From Anaerolineae bacterium (GTDB lineage Bacteria > Chloroflexota > Anaerolineae > Aggregatilineales > UBA3940): a stretch of 35,225 nucleotides of DNA. Below, piece by piece: positions 17,422 to 26,199 of the stretch (position 1 is the first letter of the stretch; the number at the start of each line of letters is the position of its first letter). The stretch lies in the NCBI GenBank assembly GCA_016928235.1, contig JAFGLD010000272.1, positions 1 to 35,225 of the forward strand. Reading direction: 5' to 3'. The notes beneath the pieces were generated by a model. The model searched no databases. It was not told the DNA's origin and saw only the letters and a list, made by a program, of their open reading frames with translations. The translations under genes were made by a program, and so were the position numbers.

Positions 17422-18420
17422 TTAGCTCACCCGGTGGCAAGCCACCCAGTGATCAGGATAGGCCTCCCGGAACTCCGGCTCAACCTCCTTGCACAGATCG
17501 ATTGCCATGGGGCAGCGCGGATGAAATCGACAGCCGGAGGGTGGCTTGAGCGGGCTGGGAACATCGCCCGTCAAGATGATACGCTCGCGCGTTATCGTGG
17601 GATCGGGAATCGGGATGGCGCTCATCAAGGCCAGGGTGTACGGGTGAAGCGGGTTCCGGTAGAGATCTTCGCGACCGGTCAGCTCGACCATCTTACCCAG
17701 GTACATCACAGCGACGCGATCGCTGATGTGCTCGACCACGCTCAAGTTGTGGGCAATGAACAGGTAGGTCAACCCGAATTCTTCCTGGAGCTTGCGAAGC
17801 AGGTTCAATACCTGGGACTGGATCGATACGTCAAGGGCCGAGACCGGCTCATCGCACACAATAAACTTTGGCCGGAGGACCAGAGCGCGGGCGATGCCGA
17901 CGCGCTGGCACTGGCCACCCGAGAACTCGTGAGGGTAGCGGCGGGCATGATCCGGGTAGAGACCGACCCTTTCCAGTACCTCGCAGACACGTTCGCGACG
18001 TTCCTTCTTATTTCCGATGCCATGAATAACCAACCCCTCACCGATGCTCTTGCCAATCGGCACACGGGGATCGAGCGAGGAGAAGGGGTCTTGGAAAATG
18101 ATCTGCATATGGCGGCGCAACTTCTTCAGCTCACCTGCCCTCATGTGAGCGATATCGGTTCCTTCGAACAGAACCTGCCCCCCAGTTGGATCGGTCAGGC
18201 GCAGGATGGTGCGTCCAAGTGTCGTCTTACCGCAGCCGCTTTCGCCCACCAGCCCCAACGTTTCACCTTGACGAACAGAGAAGCTCACATCATCAACTGC
18301 GCGTACCCAGGCTTGAACGCGCTGTAGCAGTCCACCCCGGACAGGGAAATACTTGACCAGGTTGTTGACTTCGAGCAGACCCTCTTCCGGTTCAGAGTGC
18401 CTATTCATTCCTTGTGCCAT
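17422..18420 (-). CDS. Peptide/oligosaccharide ABC importer ATPase, OppF-type (copy 1)
   Basis: A 332-residue ATPase with Walker [10 protein letters not shown], Walker [13 protein letters not shown], signature [15 protein letters not shown] and H-loop AHNLSVV. Two positions differ from the usual OppF text: Cys for Arg after SGGQ, and Asn for Asp after the H-loop His. The C-terminal oligopeptide/dipeptide domain carries the Cys-rich [16 protein letters not shown], possibly binding an iron-sulfur cluster as in related Dpp/Opp subunits. It should energise uptake by a family-5 importer. It starts 6 bases after the OppD-type gene. It may serve the permeases at 19842-21938 or a system elsewhere; a second pair (23849-25824) competes for that role. 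Confidence 0.93.
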   Translation of the reverse strand: MAQGMNRHSEPEEGLLEVNNLVKYFPVRGGLLQRVQAWVRAVDDVSFSVRQGETLGLVGESGCGKTTLGRTILRLTDPTGGQVLFEGTDIAHMRAGELKKLRRHMQIIFQDPFSSLDPRVPIGKSIGEGLVIHGIGNKKERRERVCEVLERVGLYPDHARRYPHEFSGGQCQRVGIARALVLRPKFIVCDEPVSALDVSIQSQVLNLLRKLQEEFGLTYLFIAHNLSVVEHISDRVAVMYLGKMVELTGREDLYRNPLHPYTLALMSAIPIPDPTITRERIILTGDVPSPLKPPSGCRFHPRCPMAIDLCKEVEPEFREAYPDHWVACHRVS

Positions 18421-18426
18421 GACACT

Positions 18427-19497
18427 TCATTTCCCGCGCGAACGTTCATCAGCAGATACTGATTGACCATATCCCAGGTCGATCTCACCGGCAGGCCGGT
18501 AGTGAGAATCATACAGCCAGCAGCGAACGCGCCGGTCATTGCCGACCGGTATCAGCGCCGGCTCTTCCCTTGTACAAATATCCAGCTTGTTGAGCACCCG
18601 TGCCAGGCAGCGATTGGCAAACCGGCAGCCAGGCGGAAGATTAACCGGTTGGGCCGGTGAACCAGGAATCACCGCCAACTCGTCCTTGACCCTGCCAAGA
18701 ACCGGGATCGAGCCCAGCAATCCAACTGTATAAGGATGGAGTGGTTCGGCAAATAACTGAGCGACAGGAGCTTCTTCCTGGATGCGTCCGCAATACATGA
18801 TGTTAACACGATCGGCCATCTCGGCTATCACGCCCAGATCGTGCGTGATAAGGAGGATACCCACCTCCATCCTCTTGCGCAGATCACGCAAGAGATCGAG
18901 GATCTGAGCCTGGATGGTCACATCCAGGGCCGTAGTTGGCTCATCGGCGATCAGCAACTCCGGCAAGCAGGCCAGAGCCATGGCGATCATGACACGTTGG
19001 GCCATGCCACCTGACATCTCGTGTGGGTATTGCTCGGCGCGGCGATCAGGATCGGGGATTCTGACTCGTCCGAGCATCGAAACAGCCCGCTCACGACCTT
19101 CTCTTTTACCCAGAGAGCGATGAATATCAAGAACCTCCGCGATCTGATTGCCAATCTTAAAAACAGGGTTCAGGCTGCTTTGGGGGTGTTGGAAGATTAT
19201 CGAGATGCGGTTGCCGCGGAGTCGAGACATCTCATGTTCCGGAAGGCTCAGGAGGTTTTGCCCGTCAAACCAGACCTCTCCGCTAGCGATTCGACCAGGC
19301 AGCTCGATCAGGCGCATGATCGATAGAGACATGACGCTCTTGCCACTCCCTGACTCGCCAACGACGCCCAGTGTCTCGCCGCGTTTCAGCGTGATGTCCA
19401 CGCCGTCAACGGCTTTAACAATACCTTCCTCCGTGTAGAAATAAGTACGAAGATCCTTGATATCGAGGATGTTATCCTTCTGGTGAGTATCAGCCAA
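18427..19497 (-). CDS. Peptide/oligosaccharide ABC importer ATPase, OppD-type (copy 1)
   Basis: A 356-residue ATPase with Walker [10 protein letters not shown], Walker [13 protein letters not shown], the OppD-style signature [15 protein letters not shown] and H-loop THDLGVIAE. The C-terminal domain has [22 protein letters not shown]. It forms a likely heterodimer with the OppF-type subunit encoded next. The ATG has only a weak ribosome site. It is separated from the permease gene by 344 bases that contain a strong hairpin and repeats, so this pair is probably a separate transcription unit from the binding protein and permease genes. Confidence 0.93.
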   Translation of the reverse strand: MADTHQKDNILDIKDLRTYFYTEEGIVKAVDGVDITLKRGETLGVVGESGSGKSVMSLSIMRLIELPGRIASGEVWFDGQNLLSLPEHEMSRLRGNRISIIFQHPQSSLNPVFKIGNQIAEVLDIHRSLGKREGRERAVSMLGRVRIPDPDRRAEQYPHEMSGGMAQRVMIAMALACLPELLIADEPTTALDVTIQAQILDLLRDLRKRMEVGILLITHDLGVIAEMADRVNIMYCGRIQEEAPVAQLFAEPLHPYTVGLLGSIPVLGRVKDELAVIPGSPAQPVNLPPGCRFANRCLARVLNKLDICTREEPALIPVGNDRRVRCWLYDSHYRPAGEIDLGYGQSVSADERSRGK

Positions 19498-19671
19498 ATT
19501 TCACATCCTGAACGGGGCATATGCGCGCAGTTGGTCAAGCGAGCACCGATAGGCTGGCCGAGAAAAGACACCGTGTCCATCGCACAAACAAGCTCTAAAA
19601 ACAGGTCTCAGGAGCCATGCAGGAACAACAGAAACAGTATCAGGGAGCGCTACCTGCCACCCTGAACAGAT

Positions 19672-19839
19672 GTCTGGAGACCATCGGCGTCAACTTAAGC
19701 AAAAAACTTCCCGATCTTTTTCAAAACAGATCGTGATCTTTTTCCGAAAACATCTTGATCTTTTTCTTGACTTGCCAAATCTGTTGTCGATCAACAAAGA
19801 CGGAAAACGATCTCAAGTTGACAGTGATGGTCTCCAGAC
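19672..19839. repeat. 28-bp imperfect inverted repeats flanking 112 bp
   Basis: The sequence at 19672-19699 matches the reverse complement of 19812-19839 at 24 of 28 positions by eye, with mismatches grouped in the middle. The 112-base interior carries the 22-bp spaced T-tracts. Confidence 0.8.
19713..19778. repeat. Three 22-bp spaced GATCTTTTT boxes
   Basis: GATCTTTTT begins at 19713, 19735 and 19757, exactly 22 bases apart, about two helical turns. On the minus strand these are phased A-tracts upstream of the OppD-type gene, which could bend DNA or bind a regulator in an array. Confidence 0.75.
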
Positions 19840-19848
19840 CATCACTGT
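19821..19848 (-). terminator. Palindrome overlapping the permease stop codon
   Basis: Arms 19821-19832 and 19837-19848 are exact complements with a 4-base loop. The stop codon of the minus-strand permease gene (19842-19844) lies in one arm. It probably ends or protects the upstream transcript. No U-tract follows on the minus strand. Confidence 0.6.
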
Positions 19849-20867
19849 GTGCCGCGCAGCCGGGGATCGAGAGCATCACGCAGACCATCACCCAGAAAAT
19901 TGAACGCAAACATGGTGATAGCCAGTGCCAGCGCCGGGAAGAGAGCCTGGTGGGGATAACTTCGGATAACAGTTGCGCCATCCGAGATCATGCTTCCCCA
20001 AGAAGGTGTAGGCGGGTTGACACCCAGGCCAATAAACGAGAGGAAAGCTTCAGTTGAAATGTAGCTGGGAATGGCCAGCGTCTCGGCAACTACCAGCGGC
20101 CCGACTACGTTAGGCAGAATGTGCCGAAACATGATTCGCAGGTTGCCGGCCCCAATGGTACGGGCCGCTTCGATGTATTCCTTTTCACGCGCGGCGAGCA
20201 CCTGACCACGTGTCAGGCGAGCCATAGTTTGCCAGGATGTCATACCGATACCAATAAAAATAAAAAGCAGCCCCCCCATCCTGGCATCCAACTGACTCAA
20301 GGCGTAAGCCAATGTTCCCGGCTGAAGATTTGTCAGTGTTGAGCGGAAGAAGGCCATCAGCAAAATAATGAACAGGATGCTGGGGAAAGCGTAGAGCACA
20401 TCCACAATACGCATCATAATATTGTCTACCCGGCCACCAAAGTAGCCGGAAACGGCTCCGTAGATGACGCCAATGATCAAACTGATCAGGGGGCCAATGA
20501 AAGCCACCGTCAGCGAGACTCGCGCTCCATACACAATGCGGCTGAAGATGTCACGTCCAACGTAATCAGCACCCAACGGATAGTCTGCCGAGATTTTGAC
20601 ATACGACTTCATCGTGGGAAAGAGTGCGACCACCCATTCGGGAGCTTTATTTTCATCGGTCAACACCTGGGTTTCATAGGACTTCACTGCGATGAGTGGG
20701 GCGCTAATTGCCATCAAGATGAGCAAGAAAACAATGATTCCGCCCAAGACAGCAGCGCGGTTGCGTACCAGCCGGCGCAAGGCATCCTGCCACAGGCTTT
20801 CGCGTTTTTGGGTCAGTGGGGCGCCACCGGCGCCGATCTTCTGTAATTCAATGTTTGCCTGTGCCAT
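19842..20867 (-). CDS. ABC importer permease, DppC/OppC-type
   Basis: A 341-residue membrane protein. A cytoplasmic N-terminus (LWQDALRRLVRNRAAVLGG) precedes the first helix at about residues 38-60, an extracytoplasmic loop, and then the five-helix transport core. The core has the typical YPLGADYVGRDIFSRIVYGARVSL and the coupling motif EYIEAARTIGAGNLRIMFRHILPN that contacts the ATPases. It pairs with the DppB-type permease to form the channel of a peptide or oligosaccharide importer. It starts 15 bases after the DppB-type gene, in the same operon. Family-5 systems carry peptides, nickel or sugars such as cello-oligosaccharides; the surrounding glycosidases favour sugars (inference). Confidence 0.94.
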   Translation of the reverse strand: MAQANIELQKIGAGGAPLTQKRESLWQDALRRLVRNRAAVLGGIIVFLLILMAISAPLIAVKSYETQVLTDENKAPEWVVALFPTMKSYVKISADYPLGADYVGRDIFSRIVYGARVSLTVAFIGPLISLIIGVIYGAVSGYFGGRVDNIMMRIVDVLYAFPSILFIILLMAFFRSTLTNLQPGTLAYALSQLDARMGGLLFIFIGIGMTSWQTMARLTRGQVLAAREKEYIEAARTIGAGNLRIMFRHILPNVVGPLVVAETLAIPSYISTEAFLSFIGLGVNPPTPSWGSMISDGATVIRSYPHQALFPALALAITMFAFNFLGDGLRDALDPRLRGTQ

Positions 20868-20882
20868 AGTTATTCCTCACAC

Positions 20883-21938
20883 CTAGTCATAACGGATACG
20901 TGGATCAAGATAAGCATATACAATATCGACTGCCAGGTTGGCAAACACCAGGAGGACAGCGTAAAGCAGGATGGTCCCCATGATGACAGGGTAGTCACGG
21001 TTGGTGATGCTGGTGATGAAATAGCGACCCATACCGGGGATACCGAAGATGGTCTCCGTCACAAATGTGCCAGTGACCAGGGCTGCAAACAACGGGCCCA
21101 GGATCGTAACTACCGGGATGAGTGAATTCTTTAGAGCATGTCCCAAAATGACCATTCGCTCTGTCAATCCTTTGGCTCGTGCCGTGCGGATGTAATCTTC
21201 ACGCACTGTCTGCAGCAGACTGGCGCGTGTCAGGCGGGCGATTACTGCCGAAGAGCCGAGTCCTAGTGCAACAGACGGCATAATGGCATACTTGAAATAA
21301 TCCCATCCGAAATTGGTTGGCAACAAACCCAGCAGATAAGGTGGCTTGGCTCCCCAACCGGTGACCGGAAACCATTGAAGAGCAACCCCAAATAACCATA
21401 CCAGGATTGGCCCTAAAACAATTGCCGGCACCGAAACACCAAAGATGGAGATAGCCATTCCCAGGTAGTCGAAGATTGTATTTTGTTTAAGCGCAGCCAT
21501 GATGCCGAGTGGCATCCCAATAAGGATGGCAATTACGAGCGCCATGGTACCCAGTTGGGCTGAGACAGGCAGGTTGTCACGGAAGATATCGTTGACCGTC
21601 CGGCTGCGGGATCTATAAGATGGGCCAAAATTCATCCAACGGAACCAGGTCGGGCCAAGGTTGACACTGATCAGGTAATCGTCCATCAATGAGGTAGTCG
21701 GTGGTGTGGTCGTAATGTGTGGAACTAATACCTCATAAACATAATGTGTGTATTGTTTCCAAAGCGGATCATCAAGGTGATAGCGCGCATTCAAGATGGC
21801 AATTGTCTCTTTTGGCAGTGCTTTCTCGCGGGAGAAAGGGCCACCCGGCACGGCATGCATCAGGCCAAAAGTGATTAACGAAACAAAAATAACCACAACA
21901 AATATGTATATCAGGCGGCGGATGATATAACGCCCCAT
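20883..21938 (-). CDS. ABC importer permease, DppB/OppB-type
   Basis: A 351-residue membrane protein. The chosen ATG (MGRYIIRRLIYIFVVVIFVS) has an excellent AGGAGG ribosome site; a longer open frame to 22067 runs back into the binding-protein gene and is rejected. The first helix is at about residues 9-30, followed by HAVPGGPFSREK and a large extracytoplasmic loop, then the core helices with coupling motif DYIRTARAKGLTERMVILGHALKNS and the terminal YAYLDPRIRYD. The loop between helix 1 and the core is longer than in short Opp permeases. It lies 79 bases after the binding-protein gene, across a strong hairpin, and 15 bases before the DppC-type gene. Confidence 0.95.
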   Translation of the reverse strand: MGRYIIRRLIYIFVVVIFVSLITFGLMHAVPGGPFSREKALPKETIAILNARYHLDDPLWKQYTHYVYEVLVPHITTTPPTTSLMDDYLISVNLGPTWFRWMNFGPSYRSRSRTVNDIFRDNLPVSAQLGTMALVIAILIGMPLGIMAALKQNTIFDYLGMAISIFGVSVPAIVLGPILVWLFGVALQWFPVTGWGAKPPYLLGLLPTNFGWDYFKYAIMPSVALGLGSSAVIARLTRASLLQTVREDYIRTARAKGLTERMVILGHALKNSLIPVVTILGPLFAALVTGTFVTETIFGIPGMGRYFITSITNRDYPVIMGTILLYAVLLVFANLAVDIVYAYLDPRIRYD

Positions 21939-21961
21939 CAGGCTCCTCCTACAAGACAAAT

Positions 21962-22006
21962 CCCCAGATTGAGGTCTGGGGGGGAGAGATGATCTCTCCC
22001 CCCAGA
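21962..22006 (-). promoter_or_regulatory. Strong hairpin with an alternative pairing between binding-protein and permease genes
   Basis: Bases 21975-21988 pair with 21994-22006 (13 pairs, one bulged G, five-base loop). The same TCTGGGG arm (21975-21981) can instead pair with CCCCAGA at 21962-21968. Intercistronic hairpins after binding-protein genes often stop most transcripts or protect the upstream mRNA, giving more binding protein than permease. Confidence 0.75.
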
Positions 22007-22017
22007 AAGCCATCAAC

Positions 22018-23757
22018 TTACTCCGAAGTGATGTCCCACTTGTAGTAGAGCTCGTGGCCGCCAACACTGAAAGTACGGATGATGTAAGGCTTGGTCACGG
22101 TAACGCGGGTATACCAGTAGATCGGGATCATGACCGCGTCTTCATAGACCAGGATCTCCTCAGCCCGCGCGTACATCTCAAGACGCTTGTCCGGATCGGT
22201 CTCGATTGCGGCTTGCTTCATCAGATCCTCGAATTCATCGTTATTCCAGAAGAAGCCACCGGCTGGATTACCGGCCTCATCATATGGGTTGGATGATCCA
22301 TTAGCCGCGCAGACCTCGCGCAGGAAGTTGTTGGCATCCGGGTAATCCAGGCACCAGCCAAGGCGCCAGATCTGGGGAGTAGCGGCACCCTTAATGGTTT
22401 CCAAAAAGACAGCCCATTCCTGGTTAACCAATTTGACATTGACGCCCAGGTTGTCGGCCCACATCTGTTGAAGGGCCTCAGCGATTTTTTGGTGATCGGC
22501 GGACGTGTTGAATACGAGGGTCAGGTCGAGATCTTCGGCTTTCTGACCGGTCTCTTCCAGATACTCATCCAGCAGGGCCTTGGCAGCTTCGGGATCGGAC
22601 TTTACGCCCAGATCCGGATGGGTGTCCATGGTTGGAGCACCGGCCAGACCAGGTCGGGCGAACCATTGGGCGGGTTCCTGTTCTCCCTTGAGAACATTAT
22701 CGATCAGGCCTTGCCGATCAATTGCCATAGACAGGGCACGACGGACGCGCACGTCTTCCACTACCGGTGCCGTCGTATTAAACCCATAGAAATAGGTGCA
22801 CAGATTGGGTGCTATTACCAGTTCCTTGGATAGCTCCGGATCAGCCTTGACGCGGTCGATGTCGGCCAACGGGACAGCCGCGGCATCTATATTACCGGCC
22901 TCGTATTCGGCAAAAGCGGGGACAGGATCCAGCATGGCTATCTCGACGATGTCGATCTTGGCCTGTGGGACGGAATCGGTACCAGGCCAGAAGGGGTTCT
23001 TGACCAGAGTCATGCTCGAGTCGTGAAGCCATTCGCTCATGGTATAGGGACCATACGACTGGAAGCTACCGGGCTCTGTCCATTTCTCACCCTGGGCTTC
23101 AGTGCAATCATCACCATCAATAACCCACTTGGGCTGTGGACGGGCAACCCACAAACCGGAAATCTGTGCGTTGTAGGCAGCCGGCTCAAGAAAGGTCAGC
23201 GCAATGGTGGTATCATCGATGACCTCAACACCCACAGTTGAGAAATCTTCAGTGTCGCCGTCGTTGAACTCGGCGGCGCCCTTTAGGACAAATGACAGCA
23301 GATAGCCATAGGGCGAGGCATTGGCAGGTAGCAGGTTCCTATAGATGCCATAGGCAAAATCATCGGCGGTGACCATGCGATCCTTACCGGCGCAATCCTT
23401 GACGATCTCAACTTTGGTGTCATTCCATTGCACCCACGGAACATCGTCGCGCAGGTGGAAGGTGATGGTCTGAGTGCCGTCGGCATTGATAACCTCATCC
23501 CACTCAGTGGCCATACCAGGCTCTAGCAGGCTGGTCACTTCGTTGATCTGTGTCAGGCCGATGAAGGTCGACTCGATCACAGTGATTGCGGTAACGTCTT
23601 CAGCGATTGCCGGGTCAATGGTTGGGATATCACCAGCACCGCCAGAGTTGACATGTAGAGTCTTGAGTTCGGCAGGCTGTCCGCCAAGCGCGTCACAACC
23701 GGAAAAAACCAGACTCAGGATTATTGACAGGCCAGCGATAACATAGAATTTACGCAT
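22018..23757 (-). CDS. Family-5 extracellular solute-binding lipoprotein
   Basis: A 579-residue protein from the ATG at 23757, which has a strong AGGAGG ribosome site; an upstream in-frame start at 23802 is not supported. The signal MRKFYVIAGLSIILSLVFSGC ends in a lipobox with Cys21 (Phe at -3 is a little unusual). The mature protein matches the SBP_bac_5 family: DIPTIDPAIAEDVTAITVIESTF, TITFHLRDDVPW, VTADDFAYGIYR, VRRALSMAIDRQGLIDNVLKG and ALLDEYLEE. It would capture the substrate outside the membrane and hand it to the DppB/DppC channel. Ligands in this family include peptides and cello-oligosaccharides. The local glycosidases make the latter attractive, but sequence alone cannot decide. 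Confidence 0.94.
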   Translation of the reverse strand: MRKFYVIAGLSIILSLVFSGCDALGGQPAELKTLHVNSGGAGDIPTIDPAIAEDVTAITVIESTFIGLTQINEVTSLLEPGMATEWDEVINADGTQTITFHLRDDVPWVQWNDTKVEIVKDCAGKDRMVTADDFAYGIYRNLLPANASPYGYLLSFVLKGAAEFNDGDTEDFSTVGVEVIDDTTIALTFLEPAAYNAQISGLWVARPQPKWVIDGDDCTEAQGEKWTEPGSFQSYGPYTMSEWLHDSSMTLVKNPFWPGTDSVPQAKIDIVEIAMLDPVPAFAEYEAGNIDAAAVPLADIDRVKADPELSKELVIAPNLCTYFYGFNTTAPVVEDVRVRRALSMAIDRQGLIDNVLKGEQEPAQWFARPGLAGAPTMDTHPDLGVKSDPEAAKALLDEYLEETGQKAEDLDLTLVFNTSADHQKIAEALQQMWADNLGVNVKLVNQEWAVFLETIKGAATPQIWRLGWCLDYPDANNFLREVCAANGSSNPYDEAGNPAGGFFWNNDEFEDLMKQAAIETDPDKRLEMYARAEEILVYEDAVMIPIYWYTRVTVTKPYIIRTFSVGGHELYYKWDITSE

Positions 23758-23848
23758 CGTATCCCTCCTCCTTACAAGGGGCTCGAAATGGGTTAACAAC
23801 AATCTTGGATAACACGTTATAGACTTTCAGGCAATCCATCACCTCCTT

Positions 23849-24835
23849 TCAAGCCAGGTGGCAGGCTACAAAGTGACCCGGCTTCACCTCACGCCATTCA
23901 GGTCTCTGTTGAGCACAAATTTCCTGCGCGATCGGACAGCGAGTGCGAAATCGGCAGCCCGAAGGTGGGTTCACCGGCGAGGGTACATCGCCTTGCAAGA
24001 TCGTCCGCCGGCGTTTTTCCTCTACCACCGGGTCTGGAATGGGGACTGCTGAGAGCAGCGCCTGTGTATATGGATGTAATGCATCCTCGTATAAGTCTTT
24101 GCGATTTGCCAGCTCGACAATAACTCCCAGGTACATCACCGCAACTCTGTCGCTGATGTGTCGCACCACTGACAGGTCATGAGCGATAAATACGTACGTC
24201 AGGTTAAACTGTTGTTGCAGATCTTCCAGTAGATTGATCACCTGAGCCTGAATCGATACATCCAAGGCCGAGATCGGCTCGTCGCAGATGATCAATTTGG
24301 GCTGCAACGCCAACGCGCGCGCAACACCAATACGCTGACGTTGGCCACCAGAGAACTCGTGTGGGTAACGGTTGGAAAAAGCCGGGTCAAGGCCAACCAG
24401 CTCGAGCAAATTCTCCACCCGTTCGTCGATCTCTTTTCTTGTTCCAACATTATGGATGATGAGTGGCTCGCCAATAATCTCCCCAACGGTCATCCGGGGA
24501 TTGAGGCTGGCATATGGGTCTTGAAAGATCATTTGCATCTGGCGACGCATACGTCGCATAGCATTTCCACGGAGGTTTACCAGGTCTACTCCGCCAAAAC
24601 ATACTGAGCCGGCAGTCGGCCGGTACAACTGTAAGATCGTGCGACCTGCCGTAGACTTGCCACACCCGGATTCCCCCACCAGTCCAAGTGTCTCCCCGCT
24701 ACGTACGTCGAACGAGACTCCGTCTACCGCATGGACTGCCCCAATCTGCTTTTGAATAATAATGCCTTGCATGATCGGAAAATGTTTAACCAGATTGTCT
24801 ACATGCAATAGTATGCTGTTGTTTGTGGCAGTCAT
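23849..24835 (-). CDS. Peptide/oligosaccharide ABC importer ATPase, OppF-type (copy 2)
   Basis: A 328-residue ATPase. The chosen ATG ([15 protein letters not shown]) overlaps the upstream stop codon by one base (TGATG) and has a GGAGG site 8-9 bases away, so translation is coupled; a longer frame to 24964 lies within the OppD-type gene. Motifs are complete: Walker [10 protein letters not shown], signature [15 protein letters not shown], Walker [14 protein letters not shown]-loop AHDLSVV, and the C-terminal [16 protein letters not shown]. Unlike copy 1, all signature positions are canonical. It precedes the binding-protein gene by 91 bases and probably forms the primary ATPase pair with the upstream OppD-type subunit. 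Confidence 0.94.
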   Translation of the reverse strand: MTATNNSILLHVDNLVKHFPIMQGIIIQKQIGAVHAVDGVSFDVRSGETLGLVGESGCGKSTAGRTILQLYRPTAGSVCFGGVDLVNLRGNAMRRMRRQMQMIFQDPYASLNPRMTVGEIIGEPLIIHNVGTRKEIDERVENLLELVGLDPAFSNRYPHEFSGGQRQRIGVARALALQPKLIICDEPISALDVSIQAQVINLLEDLQQQFNLTYVFIAHDLSVVRHISDRVAVMYLGVIVELANRKDLYEDALHPYTQALLSAVPIPDPVVEEKRRRTILQGDVPSPVNPPSGCRFRTRCPIAQEICAQQRPEWREVKPGHFVACHLA

Positions 24836-25824
24836 CAGCGTGCCCTCCCTGTTTGCGGGTCCACCCAGCACGCTGCCCGATGATCCGGCGCTACCACTTG
24901 TAGACTCGGGTTCTCCTGCCGACAACGTTCTATGGCATATTGACAGCGCGGAGCAAACGGACAATACTCTGGAGTTTCGTATAGCACCGGCGGTAAGCCG
25001 TCAATCGAGACCAGGCGGTTTCTCTGATCCGAGTCCATGCGTGGCAAGCTGCCCAGCAGACCCAGGGTATAGGGGTGCTGGGGATTGCCATACAACTCTT
25101 TGACCGATGCTTCCTCGATGAAATAGCCTGCATACATCACCACGACACGTTTGGCTAGGCCTGCGACGATCCCCAGATCATGTGTAATCCAGATGATAGC
25201 CATCCCCAGTTCATCTCGCAGCCGTTTCACCAGATCGATGATTTGTGCCTGGATGGTCACATCCAACGCGGTAGTAGGCTCGTCTGCAATCAGGATCTGC
25301 GGCATACAAGCCAGTGCCATGGCAATCATCACGCGCTGGCGCATGCCACCCGAAAATTGATGAGGGTAATCATTGATGCGCTCCTTGGCTTGCGAAATAC
25401 CAACCATATCCAACAGGTCTATCACCCGCTTAGTAGCCTGCTCCCGGTTCATGCCCATGTGTACTTCCAACGGCTCCGCAACCTGTCGCCCGATCGTTAG
25501 TACCGGGTTGAATGAGGTCATTGGGTCCTGGAAGATCATACTGATCTGAGAGCCGCGAATGTGGCGAATTTCTTCATTAGACATCTTGAGAAGATCTTGC
25601 CCCGAAAAGAATGCCTGCCCTGCTGTCACCTTTCCCGGCGGTGAAGGAATTAACTTGAGCATAGAGAGCATGGAAACACTTTTACCACATCCGCTTTCGC
25701 CGACTACACCTAACGTTTCTCCTTCCTTTAAGCCAAGAGCAATGCCATTCACTGCATGGACAGTGCCGTTCGTTGTTTTGAACTGTGTTTCAAGTCCTCG
25801 AATATCTAATAAGAGGTCAGGCAT
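24835..25824 (-). CDS. Peptide/oligosaccharide ABC importer ATPase, OppD-type (copy 2)
   Basis: A 329-residue ATPase with Walker [10 protein letters not shown], signature [15 protein letters not shown], Walker [13 protein letters not shown] and H-loop THDLGIVAG, and a C-terminal [14 protein letters not shown] segment. It is the first gene of the unit OppD2-OppF2-binding protein-DppB-DppC. The 375-base gap upstream holds a palindromic promoter candidate and a copy of the 80-bp repeat. It likely dimerises with the OppF-type subunit, whose start overlaps its stop. Confidence 0.94.
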   Translation of the reverse strand: MPDLLLDIRGLETQFKTTNGTVHAVNGIALGLKEGETLGVVGESGCGKSVSMLSMLKLIPSPPGKVTAGQAFFSGQDLLKMSNEEIRHIRGSQISMIFQDPMTSFNPVLTIGRQVAEPLEVHMGMNREQATKRVIDLLDMVGISQAKERINDYPHQFSGGMRQRVMIAMALACMPQILIADEPTTALDVTIQAQIIDLVKRLRDELGMAIIWITHDLGIVAGLAKRVVVMYAGYFIEEASVKELYGNPQHPYTLGLLGSLPRMDSDQRNRLVSIDGLPPVLYETPEYCPFAPRCQYAIERCRQENPSLQVVAPDHRAACWVDPQTGRAR

Positions 25825-25912
25825 TCACAGAAGTCCTTTGTATTACGAAATCGGTTGAGTAAAAAGTTTTCAACTGTATCAATCATATGCTATCGGCGAC
25901 CCAATTGTTGAG

Positions 25913-25991
25913 GGAATGGTAATGAAATAACTTTCCCGGTTGAGTCTGCAATAAGAACTACAGATAGGCAAGTTAATAAATTCTCATTCCT
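25913..25991 (+). repeat. MITE-like element, copy A
   Basis: A 79-base sequence that matches the reverse complement of 28798-28877 at about 67 of 80 aligned positions. The outer ends are themselves partly inverted repeats (GGAATGG at one end, CATTCC at the other). It lies in the 5' region of the ABC operon. No transposase is nearby. Confidence 0.85.
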
Positions 25992-26058
25992 AAAGATACT
26001 CTCGCCAAGAGCACTCATAGACACAGACTATTTAGATTGAGTTGGTGCATACTCATTG

Positions 26059-26091
26059 TACTGTATACACAGTATCCTGGGAATTGCCCAA
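26059..26091 (-). promoter_or_regulatory. Candidate promoter with overlapping palindromic operator for the ABC operon
   Basis: On the minus strand TTGGGC (26091-26086) and TATACA (26067-26062) are spaced by 18 bases. The -10 box lies inside the near-perfect palindrome TACTGTATACACAGTA (26059-26074). A repressor or activator site over the -10 is plausible. It is about 235 bases from the first ATG, which implies a long leader that would include repeat copy A. Confidence 0.35.
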
Positions 26092-26199
26092 TCGGATCAA
26101 TCACCCGGTCACATGGCTTCCTATCGAAAACTTTTCCGGAAAATGCTATGACTTGATCTCGTCAAAGCAATGATCTCCCGGAACAACAGCTTGTTAACA

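Larger units (their letters stand above)
19498..19841. other. 344-bp repeat-rich gap between permease and ATPase genes
   Basis: No gene. The region holds a pair of 28-bp imperfect inverted repeats, three GATCTTTTT boxes at exact 22-bp spacing and a palindrome that covers the permease stop codon. It should contain the promoter for the OppD/OppF pair on the minus strand, but no clear -35/-10 boxes were found. Confidence 0.7.
25825..26199. other. 375-bp intergenic region upstream of the ABC operon
   Basis: No gene. It contains repeat copy A (25913-25991), the candidate promoter/operator (26059-26091) and AT-rich sequence. It separates the 3' end of the phosphomutase gene from the 5' end of the ABC operon, both on the minus strand, so it should hold a terminator and the operon promoter. 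No clean intrinsic terminator was seen. Confidence 0.7.

Noticed and set aside
17197..18327. Plus-strand open frame of 376 codons over the OppF-type gene
   Set aside because: Antisense to a well-supported ATPase, with no family features.
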